The translations under genes were made by a program, and so were the position numbers. A stretch of 19,036 nucleotides of DNA, from positions 1-19,036 of the forward strand of contig JAIKXO010000026.1 of assembly GCA_024684065.1 (NCBI GenBank), given 5' to 3'. Shown here in pieces: positions 14,130 to 19,036 of the stretch. This DNA is from Lachnospiraceae bacterium (GTDB lineage: Bacteria; Bacillota_A; Clostridia; Lachnospirales; Lachnospiraceae). The notes under the pieces were generated by a model that ran no database searches, was not told the origin of the DNA, and saw only the letters and a list, made by a program, of their open reading frames with translations. Position 1 is the stretch's first letter. Each line of letters opens with the position of its first letter.

Positions 14130-14771
14130 TTAAAAACCGTTTCCCATTCTCCACTGGTATCTGCTAAGATCCACAAGCCCGTCCGTTACCTCAACACCTT
14201 CCGAGACAAGCAGTTCGGCCTGCTTCCATGCGCCTCCGAAAGCATACTCCCCCGCGAGCTCTCCTTTGGCATTCACGACCCGGTGGCATGGAATCGTCGT
14301 CGGATCCGGATTCTTATGAAGCGCGTTTCCCACCGCTCTGGCCATCTTTCTGTCCCCTGCCATTTCCGCGACCTGAGCATAAGTCGCAACGCTTCCCCTT
14401 GGGATCTTCCTTACGGCTTCGTATATCCTCTTTGACGGGCTGTCTGAAACCAGGTCATAGCTTTCGGCTATCATCAGCTCTATATCCTTATCCGGGATGC
14501 TTCCGTCCAGGATTATCGTATTCCAGTGATCCTTATTCTGATGATATCCCGGTATGACAGATCCGTAAATATCCCTCCAGAAAAAAGCCTTCTCAGGATC
14601 CACCTTCACATTGAGATTGATGCATCCCTCTCTCTCATATGTCCAGAGAAACGCCTTCTTATTTCCCTTATAACGCACCAGCTGCCAGTTTTCGTCGTGA
14701 AACGGCGCATCTTTAAACGTATCGGGAAAAGACAGACCGTATTCCAATGCTTGTTCTCTTGTTGTTATCAT
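14130..14771 (-). CDS. MmcQ/YjbR-like domain fused to O6-alkylguanine-DNA alkyltransferase
   Basis: 213 residues in two domains. Residues 1-110 (EYGLSFPDTFKDAPFHD, then LVRYKGNKKAFLWTY) match the MmcQ/YjbR family, a small alpha/beta fold seen near DNA-repair genes. Residues 113-195 are the alkyltransferase (MGMT/ATL) domain: RIPRGSVATYAQVA-like helix start at 122-134, the RAVGNAL arginine-finger helix (145-151) and the active-site loop IPCHRVV (160-166) with acceptor Cys162. It therefore should remove alkyl groups from O6-guanine in one suicidal transfer rather than being a Cys-less ATL protein. The gene starts 30 bases after the membrane-protein gene and probably shares its transcript; a strong terminator follows. 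Only a weak AAAGG site lies before the ATG. The fusion is known from Firmicutes genomes; a stress-repair role is expected. Confidence 0.93.
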   Translation of the reverse strand: MITTREQALEYGLSFPDTFKDAPFHDENWQLVRYKGNKKAFLWTYEREGCINLNVKVDPEKAFFWRDIYGSVIPGYHQNKDHWNTIILDGSIPDKDIELMIAESYDLVSDSPSKRIYEAVRKIPRGSVATYAQVAEMAGDRKMARAVGNALHKNPDPTTIPCHRVVNAKGELAGEYAFGGAWKQAELLVSEGVEVTDGLVDLSRYQWRMGNGF

Positions 14772-14800
14772 GGTTATCAGACAGGCCTTTACTGTTATAT

Positions 14801-16339
14801 TTAGCGGTAATATCCTTTTATATCCGACAGGCTTCCGTCAGTCTTATAACCGAAGATATCCCCGTCGTTCATGAGCAGTATCTTTAATTCACCCGCTTTC
14901 CCTGAGCTGTCCAGATGGTTGAATAAAGAACCCGATCTCCCGTCCGTGATTATCGCCTGTTCCAGAAAACGCAGTTCCCTTGTGCTGCAGCCGGTATAAT
15001 CCGCCACCACCCTCTTTTGGTCCTCAAGGCTCATAACGCTTCCGTCATCCAGGATGAGCTCCATATATTTGACAGTATCCTTCGCAAGCTTCTCAGCTTC
15101 GGCGTTCCCCGCATCAGCGGCGGCCTGAAAGAATTCAAGCGCGCGTTCATAATCCGGTTCACCGTCTTCTCCGTTTCTAAGCTGCTTTCCGATGCTGACC
15201 ATTTCTTCTATATAAGTATCGCTCTCTGACGGCTGCTCGTCTGTTATATCCAAAATATCAGCATTGTCTGACTGAAGACTGCCTGCTGTCTGACGGGTAT
15301 GTTTTGTCTGATCGGCATTCTCTGTCTGGCGGCTCTGCTGCAGCTGTTCTTTATCAACTGTCTGGCGGCTCTGCTGTATCTGCCCATCATCAGCTGTCTG
15401 ACGGCTCTGCTGTGTCTGTTCATCATCAGACGGCTTACGGTTCTGCTGCACCGGCCCAGTACTCTCTGTACTCAGGCTTTCCTGCAACGGTTCGTTATCT
15501 TTTGTCTCACGGCTCTGCTGTGTCTGTCCATCATACTTAGCCTGCAGATCTTCCCCTTCCTGTGCGGGATCACTGTATTGACCGGAATTTTCTTCATCCG
15601 GTGCTTCTTCGTCAGGCGATGTCTGATCATCAAACTCTTTATCGCTGTAAAACGTCTGCTCAAGCCGGCTTCTTGAATCCCCGGCTCCTGAATGTCTGAC
15701 AAAATACACCAGCCCGAAAACCGCGGCAACGGCACAGGCAACTATAGCTATCCTGGAATAGTCTATATTTATATTTTTGACGGAATGAGCCTTCGGGGCA
15801 TCACCCGGATCTTCCGCCGTGTCATCAATAAGATCCGGATTCTCGAGCTTTTCTTTGATCCCGTCGATCAGTCCGTCTATTTCAGATAATACCTCTGAAG
15901 AATTTACAAAATAATCCTTTAAATATTTTAAATAGTGATATGCCCTCTCATAGTCCTTTTTTCCTATCCTCTGTCTGGCGCTTACTATCCCGTTTTTAAC
16001 GATCATGTCCATTTCGTTAGTAAGCGCATCCGCCTTCTCGATGATATCGGCATTGTCTTCGGAAATTGCTTTTGCTGTCTGTATGTCTGAATAAGCCGAT
16101 TTATATTTTTTATTTTTGATCTCCGTCCGTGCCTGCTTAAGCAGATTATCAGATATCGCCCAAAGCTTTTTATCTATAAGATCATATTCCGGAATGGCAA
16201 TAGAATTACTGTCCGCAAGCGTTTTCGCTTCCCTCAGTTTCCTCGCGCCCTCGGCAAATCCCTTGTTTTTTAGCAGGTTTACCGCTTCCGAAACAAGCGA
16301 GTTGACATTGGCGCGCGCAATTTCCATTTCTCTTTCCAT
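14801..16339 (-). CDS. single-pass membrane protein with TPR-like cytoplasmic part and 12-residue repeats
   Basis: 512 residues, no named family. Residues 1-165 are helical hairpins of TPR type (KGFAEGARKLREAKTL, KYKSAYSDIQTAKAI, DYERAYHYLKYLKDYF). One membrane helix lies at 197-213 (IAIVACAVAAVFGLVYF). Residues 215-270 are acidic, and 273-356 are seven 12-residue repeats of the type TQQSRQTADDGQ. Residues 376-426 resemble a Sel1/TPR helix pair (YERALEFFQAAADAGNAEAE). The C-terminal 80 residues form a small domain beginning SVMSLEDQKRVVADYTGCS. There is no signal peptide, so the long N-terminal part probably faces the cytoplasm and the repeats and C-terminus face outward. An AAGGAG site is 16 bases from the ATG, longer than usual. 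The promoter and a strong hairpin precede it, and the MGMT fusion follows. It may be an envelope-linked scaffold; function unknown. Confidence 0.85.
   Translation of the reverse strand: MEREMEIARANVNSLVSEAVNLLKNKGFAEGARKLREAKTLADSNSIAIPEYDLIDKKLWAISDNLLKQARTEIKNKKYKSAYSDIQTAKAISEDNADIIEKADALTNEMDMIVKNGIVSARQRIGKKDYERAYHYLKYLKDYFVNSSEVLSEIDGLIDGIKEKLENPDLIDDTAEDPGDAPKAHSVKNINIDYSRIAIVACAVAAVFGLVYFVRHSGAGDSRSRLEQTFYSDKEFDDQTSPDEEAPDEENSGQYSDPAQEGEDLQAKYDGQTQQSRETKDNEPLQESLSTESTGPVQQNRKPSDDEQTQQSRQTADDGQIQQSRQTVDKEQLQQSRQTENADQTKHTRQTAGSLQSDNADILDITDEQPSESDTYIEEMVSIGKQLRNGEDGEPDYERALEFFQAAADAGNAEAEKLAKDTVKYMELILDDGSVMSLEDQKRVVADYTGCSTRELRFLEQAIITDGRSGSLFNHLDSSGKAGELKILLMNDGDIFGYKTDGSLSDIKGYYR
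15272..15523 (-). repeat. seven 36-bp tandem repeats within the membrane-protein gene
   Basis: They encode residues 273-356 as seven units of 12 residues. Units 4-6 (TQQSRQTADDGQ, IQQSRQTVDKEQ, LQQSRQTENADQ) are nearly identical, and the outer units are diverged. The graded decay points to expansion from the centre; copy number may vary between strains. Confidence 0.8.
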
Positions 16340-16371
16340 AATAATCGTGCTGAATCTCCTTCATAGATAAC

Positions 16372-16411
16372 AAGCCCCCATTAAGGCTTCCTTCCCAAAG
16401 CCTGGGGGCTT
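16372..16411 (-). promoter_or_regulatory. strong bulged hairpin at the 5' end of the membrane-protein mRNA
   Basis: On the minus strand, AAGCCCCC-AGGCTT pairs with AAGCCT-(TAAT)-GGGGGCTT, giving 8 + 6 base pairs with a four-base bulge and an eight-base loop. The predicted transcript start (about 16415) is only four bases ahead, so the hairpin caps the mRNA. No T run follows, so it is not a terminator. It ends just before the AAGGAG ribosome site and may protect the 5' end or control translation. Confidence 0.55.
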
Positions 16412-16421
16412 CACAGGCTCT

Positions 16422-16450
16422 ATTGTATCAACAATCATAAAAAAAGGCAA
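16422..16450 (-). promoter_or_regulatory. promoter of the membrane protein-MGMT operon
   Basis: Read on the minus strand: TTGCCT (16450-16445), 17 bases, TACAAT (16427-16422). It faces away from the promoter of the helix-turn-helix gene, whose -35 box begins 22 bases further on. Confidence 0.6.
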
Positions 16451-16472
16451 TGACCTGGAAATCAAAAACAAC

Positions 16473-16502
16473 TTGATTTGCGTCAAGGGGTTGTCGTATA
16501 AT
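16473..16502 (+). promoter_or_regulatory. promoter of the helix-turn-helix gene, with a small palindrome
   Basis: TTGATT (16473-16478), 18 bases, perfect TATAAT (16497-16502). The short palindrome TTGA-N6-TCAA (16473-16486) overlaps the -35 box and could be an operator, perhaps for self-control. Confidence 0.6.
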
Positions 16503-16548
16503 TTCTATATGGTATTTTGCGGGTTTGTAAAGGAAAGTCGGAAAAAGC

Positions 16549-17175
16549 ATGGGTAAAAGTGATGGTCTTAAAATGTCCAGGCAATTACAGATATACGATC
16601 TGCTGGCAGGCGTACAAAGAGGTGCTGTTTACAGTCCATCCGAAATAATGTCGTTATTCGGGATCTCACGCAGGATGCTGCAGCGGGATCTTAAGGATCT
16701 ACGCGACTGCGGCCTGATCAATGTCCGATATGACAGGTCCAAAGACAGATATATCCTCGCTGATACAATCCCCTCTGATGAAAGCATTCCTATACGACGC
16801 AGACAGCATCTGCAAAGATTGTTCCGGATCGGCACATTGATCCATGGTCTTACACGTACATACACTAACGAGCTTGAGCGTTACGAATCCGGGCTACGAG
16901 AATTTGAAGAATATCTTGGGGATGTAAAGGATGATCCCGAAAACAACTCTCCCGAAGACATAGAAATGATGAGAGAATTCTATATCCCGCAAGACTTTGA
17001 ATTCTATGATCTGAAAGCAGAGTACTATTCTCTTTTTCCGGATAGTAATGAAAGAACAAGACAGCGGGATTTTGAAGAGCTGAACCGTGCCGGATTCAAC
17101 ATCTATTACAGCCGCAAGTATAAATCTTTCATTTTCGAGTATGAGTGCGATCTACCTCATCGTAAACAACTCTGA
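16549..17175 (+). CDS. transcriptional regulator with two winged-helix-like segments
   Basis: 208 residues. Residues about 10-75 are a DeoR/HTH_11-type winged helix (YSPSEIMSLFGISRRMLQRD, then LKDLRDCGLINVRYDRSKDRY). A basic helix follows (RRRQHLQRLFRIGTLI). The C-terminal 50 residues appear to repeat the same pattern: RxRQRDFEELNRAGF...YYSRKYKSFIFEYE lines up with RMLQRDLKDLRDCGL...RYDRSKDRYIL. The WYL domain usually found behind this kind of winged helix is absent. It probably binds DNA as a dimer or through two recognition units. It is transcribed divergently from the membrane protein-MGMT operon, which it may control together with its own promoter. The chosen ATG (16549) is preceded by AAAGGA at rather long spacing (about 14 bases); a second ATG at 16573 is possible. 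Confidence 0.85.
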   Translation: MGKSDGLKMSRQLQIYDLLAGVQRGAVYSPSEIMSLFGISRRMLQRDLKDLRDCGLINVRYDRSKDRYILADTIPSDESIPIRRRQHLQRLFRIGTLIHGLTRTYTNELERYESGLREFEEYLGDVKDDPENNSPEDIEMMREFYIPQDFEFYDLKAEYYSLFPDSNERTRQRDFEELNRAGFNIYYSRKYKSFIFEYECDLPHRKQL

Positions 17176-17190
17176 CCTCAATCTCTTTTA

Positions 17191-17365
17191 TCAGATCAGC
17201 GTAAAACCTTCCGCTGCCTCAACATATCCCGAAAGAAAATGTCTCCTTCTGATTATGATCAGGGTCTGAAAGCATTTTTAGCAGTACCTGATCCATTCTG
17301 TAGTTATGGCCACAGTACAAACTTCTCAGTACTTCTATATGTGCCCTCATATTGTGTAAGTCCAT
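17191..17365 (-). pseudogene. possible coding remnant, frameshifted
   Basis: A 48-codon frame (17365-17219, MDLHNMRAHIEVLRSLYCGH...) with a GGAGG 11 bases upstream reads like protein and stops early. In the next frame the sequence continues with HFLSGYVEAAEGFTLI to a stop at 17191. One frameshift near 17250 would join the two into about 58 residues. It lies between the helix-turn-helix gene and the truncated HAD gene, in an apparent region of decay. The family is not recognised; it could also be noncoding. Confidence 0.25.
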
Positions 17366-17410
17366 ATTCCAATAGGTCCTCCACTCAGCAACTCCTTTAT
17401 CAAAATTTTT

Positions 17411-17690
17411 TTAAAAGTATTTTATAATCTCTTTCACATTTTTTGCCATTAAACACTCATCCGTAACATCTTTAAATCCGAATCCGTAGCTTACACCTAT
17501 GAATTCAATCCCTGCTTTTTCCGCGCCGTTTTTGTCATGTATAGTATCTCCAATCATAACAGCCTTGCTTTTATCATCGCATCCCAGCCTGTCCAGACAG
17601 ATGTTGATGATATCTGTCTTTGTCAGTTTATTATCCATATCCGAACCGCAGATACAATCAAAACGATCCATCATATCGAAATGTGCAAGA
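17411..17690 (-). pseudogene. HAD-superfamily phosphatase, C-terminal half only
   Basis: About 93 codons of a Gph-like HAD hydrolase remain, from KLLAHFDMMDRFDCICGSDM to the natural end (ECLMAKNVKEIIKYF). The C-terminal HAD motifs are present: Lys in motif III (DNKLTKTDIINI) and VMIGDTIHDKNGA, the motif IV acidic pair, followed by GVSYGFG. The N-terminal nucleophile motif DxDGT, motif II and the cap domain are absent. Homology stops at about 17690, where high-GC sequence of a different gene on the other strand begins. A frame from ATG at 17674 exists but cannot give an active enzyme. This is a truncation by rearrangement or deletion. Confidence 0.8.
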
Positions 17691-18086
17691 AGCTTTAAGG
17701 AAGTTACGGAAGAGGCGGTTCTTTATCTCACGGTCGCGACGAAGGACGCAATCGAGGCATCCCGGAACATCCGCAGATACGCGGAGGAGCACAAGTACCC
17801 GGAGAGGCTCGCCAACCGCGCCTCTCTTTGCCTGGAGGAGATGATCCACTACTCGGTCTCTGTCAACGGAGACAACAGAGTCCGCAATCAGATAATGATC
17901 AAATTCCTGCCGGACAGCTGTATCTTTACGATCCTGGACGACGGACGGTGTATCATGCTCGACGAGACCGAGGAGACGAATGAACTGATCACCAACTACA
18001 AGCTGATCAAGAAGGTGGCCGCCTCCGTCAGATATCAGTATCTCCTGAACCTCAACTATACCGTTATTACTTTCGCAGGAAACTGA
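17691..18086 (+). pseudogene. C-terminal fragment of an HATPase_c (RsbW-like) protein or domain
   Basis: About 130 codons on the plus strand (SFKEVTEEAVLYL... to ...YTVITFAGN). Features fit a GHKL ATPase of the anti-sigma/RsbW type: a helix with CLEEM (N-box position), FTILDDGRC where the G1 box (DxGxG) is expected, and a C-terminal strand. The Gly-rich lid is poor, so ATP binding is doubtful. Such domains occur as C-terminal tails of clostridial transporters and sensors; the start of the host gene is missing. The open frame continues upstream only as antisense of the HAD fragment. The DNA is more GC-rich (CTCACGGTCGCGACGAAGG) than both neighbours, which points to foreign or relocated origin. 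It ends 31 bases inside the convergent TetR gene. Confidence 0.65.
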
Positions 18087-18679
18087 TCGTCCAAATCCAT
18101 TTGCTCACCTTTCGGTTCATTGGGATCGGGATGATATTCTGAACTAAATCCTTCACGCAGACATAAAATAAGTGTTGATGAAGAAATACTCATTCCGCCC
18201 TCTATCCATTTGATAAGCATTGAGTTCATACCTCCAATACTGTAAGCAAGAAGATATGGAAGCTGATCTCTATAACGATCAGCGATATCTGCGGTTCTTA
18301 CGGATCTGAACACTTCGAATGATCTGTCGTATGACTCTTCAAACAATTGCGGCAGAAGATTACTTCGTTTCATCAGATTCAGCGTTTCCGCATGCTTTTC
18401 CCAGAAATCGAAGAAGCATTGTACTACATCCCAGTAATGGTGTATTCCGCTTTCCTTTATTGAAGATAAACACTCCTGATAAAGCGAATCAAACAGATGC
18501 TTTAAGACTTCATCTTTATCGCGGAAATGCCGGTAGAAAGTCTTTCTTGATATCCGGGATTCCTGCGTGATCTGGGTTACCGTGATCTCTTTATAGTCAT
18601 AAGTATTCATTACCTTGAGCATAGCCTCGGCAATTTTCTTCTTCGATTGTTCGGCAATAAGACCATTTGTATTGTTCAT
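18056..18679 (-). CDS. TetR/AcrR-family transcriptional regulator
   Basis: 207 residues. The N-terminal TetR helix-turn-helix is clear: KKKIAEAMLKVM, then ITVTQITQESRISRKTFYRH followed by FRDKDEVLKHLF (residues about 12-65). The rest is a helical ligand/dimer domain of the kind seen in many clostridial TetR regulators (IGGMNSMLIKWIEGGMSIS). The ATG at 18679 has AGGAG 11 bases upstream. It is divergent from the EFR1-type flavodoxin gene, with overlapping promoters, so it most likely represses itself and that gene through the palindrome at 18762-18781. The last ten codons overlap the end of the HATPase-like fragment, so its original C-terminus may have been changed by the rearrangement. Confidence 0.9.
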   Translation of the reverse strand: MNNTNGLIAEQSKKKIAEAMLKVMNTYDYKEITVTQITQESRISRKTFYRHFRDKDEVLKHLFDSLYQECLSSIKESGIHHYWDVVQCFFDFWEKHAETLNLMKRSNLLPQLFEESYDRSFEVFRSVRTADIADRYRDQLPYLLAYSIGGMNSMLIKWIEGGMSISSSTLILCLREGFSSEYHPDPNEPKGEQMDLDDQFPAKVITV

Positions 18680-18696
18680 GAGTAACAGATCTCCTG

Positions 18697-18711
18697 AATG
18701 TGTGACACATT
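18697..18711. promoter_or_regulatory. perfect 15-bp palindrome in the TetR leader
   Basis: AATGTGT-G-ACACATT lies 17 bases before the TetR start codon, between the TetR promoter and ribosome site. It is a candidate second operator. It could also form a small RNA hairpin near the ribosome site. Confidence 0.45.
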
Positions 18712-18722
18712 AGCTTTTTTGC

Positions 18723-18752
18723 TTGCTATCGTTTACAACGCAATTCTATAAT
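18723..18752 (+). promoter_or_regulatory. promoter of the EFR1-type flavodoxin gene
   Basis: TTGCTA (18723-18728), 18 bases, perfect TATAAT (18747-18752). The predicted start is about 18759, immediately before the operator-like palindrome. Confidence 0.6.
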
Positions 18753-18771
18753 AACCCCGAAGAGGTTACAA
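18743..18771 (-). promoter_or_regulatory. promoter of the tetR-family gene
   Basis: Read on the minus strand: TTGTAA (18771-18766), 17 bases, TAGAAT (18748-18743). Its -10 box overlaps the -10 box of the divergent promoter, and its -35 box lies inside the palindrome at 18762-18781. Confidence 0.55.
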
Positions 18772-18781
18772 GTGTTACCTC
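18762..18781. promoter_or_regulatory. operator-like quasi-palindrome for the TetR regulator
   Basis: GAGGTtACAagTGTtACCTC has eight paired positions per half. It covers the -35 box of the TetR promoter and the first transcribed bases of the flavodoxin gene, so one bound dimer could block both. Confidence 0.55.
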
Positions 18782-18796
18782 TAAAGGAGGCAAATA

Positions 18797-19036
18797 ATGA
18801 AAAATGTTATCTACTGCTTCAGCGGAACAGGAAATAGTTTGCGAACTGCAAGGATTATAGCAGATGTCCTGAAGAATACAGAGATAGTAAATGTCAGAAA
18901 GGATCCTTCAGAATACAGCGCAGAGGATGCAGAAGTCATCGGTTTTGTATGTCCGGTGTACGAATGGGATGTACCCGGCAGAATGAGTAAGTTTATCTCA
19001 GAGCTTTCCATAAACCCCAATGCCTATATCTTTATG
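18797..19036 (+). CDS. EFR1-type flavodoxin/ferrodoxin, N-terminal part only (runs off the window)
   Basis: Eighty codons are visible and the frame is still open at the window end. The sequence MKNVIYCFSGTGNSLRTARI is the flavodoxin FMN-phosphate loop (SGTGNS, residues 9-14). It is followed by AEVIGFVCPVYEWDVPGRM, the second strand-loop typical of EFR1-family proteins, in which a flavodoxin-like domain is joined to two 4Fe-4S clusters. The ferredoxin half would lie beyond the window. It is expected to carry electrons in anaerobic redox metabolism. AAAGGAGG (18783-18790) is six bases before the ATG. It is divergent from, and probably repressed by, the TetR gene. Confidence 0.9.
   Translation, partial: MKNVIYCFSGTGNSLRTARIIADVLKNTEIVNVRKDPSEYSAEDAEVIGFVCPVYEWDVPGRMSKFISELSINPNAYIFM

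Noticed and set aside
15272..15523. CRISPR-like array
   Set aside because: The 36-bp periodicity is continuous coding sequence with diverging units and no unique spacers.
15299..15676. Plus-strand open frame of 125 codons with Leu/Cys-rich repeats
   Set aside because: It is antisense to the 36-bp repeats of the membrane-protein gene; the apparent repeats and hydrophobicity are a shadow of that tract, and no ribosome site is present.
17499..17690. Upstream extension of the HATPase-like frame
   Set aside because: This part is antisense to conserved HAD motifs (VMIGD, GVSYGFG); the real fragment begins only at about 17691.

Overview
The window looks like a chromosomal accessory region of an anaerobic Clostridia member, most likely a Lachnospiraceae (Butyrivibrio/Roseburia-like) genome. 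This is inferred from an aldo/keto reductase with a ferredoxin-type tail, an EFR1-type flavodoxin start, strong AAGGAGG ribosome sites and moderate-to-low GC. No rRNA, tRNA, CRISPR array or transposase gene was seen.

Layout. Positions 1-1357 (minus): an unidentified partial gene and a 4Fe-4S aldo/keto reductase. Positions 1474-1615: an intergenic copy of a three-hairpin palindromic repeat. Positions 1647-6609 (minus): a two-gene unit made of a 1242-residue soluble protein that fuses a ClpB-like AAA+ module, a receiver-like domain and an FtsH-like AAA+/M41 protease, followed by an overlapping 415-residue partner. Positions 6911-9667 (plus, divergent): a strikingly AT-rich 918-residue protein with a C-terminal RNxxxH (HEPN-type) motif. 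Positions 9682-12096 (minus): a DUF3800-like nuclease joined to TPR-like helices. Its N-terminus carries an in-frame second copy of the three-hairpin repeat, and its mRNA leader can fold into an H-type pseudoknot.

Positions 12318-13938 (minus): a ClpX-like AAA+ ATPase without a zinc domain, translationally coupled to an acidic protein ending in an RNA-polymerase alpha-CTD-like helix-hairpin-helix. Positions 14130-16339 (minus): an MmcQ/YjbR-MGMT fusion behind a single-pass membrane protein with 12-residue repeats. Positions 16549-17175 (plus): a regulator with two winged-helix-like segments. Positions 17190-18086: debris, comprising a truncated HAD phosphatase abutting, head to head, a truncated HATPase-like fragment. 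Positions 18056-19036: a TetR regulator divergent from an EFR1-type flavodoxin, with overlapping promoters and an operator-like palindrome.

How the genes may work together (inference): two AAA+ machines, each with its own overlapping partner, lie beside a possible HEPN RNase and a possible DUF3800 nuclease. That combination of regulated proteolysis or remodelling with RNA/DNA-directed effectors resembles a defence or stress island. No recognised named system matches it as far as I can tell. The best candidates for undescribed biology are the Clp-receiver-FtsH fusion unit, the pseudoknot leader and the in-gene palindromic repeat.
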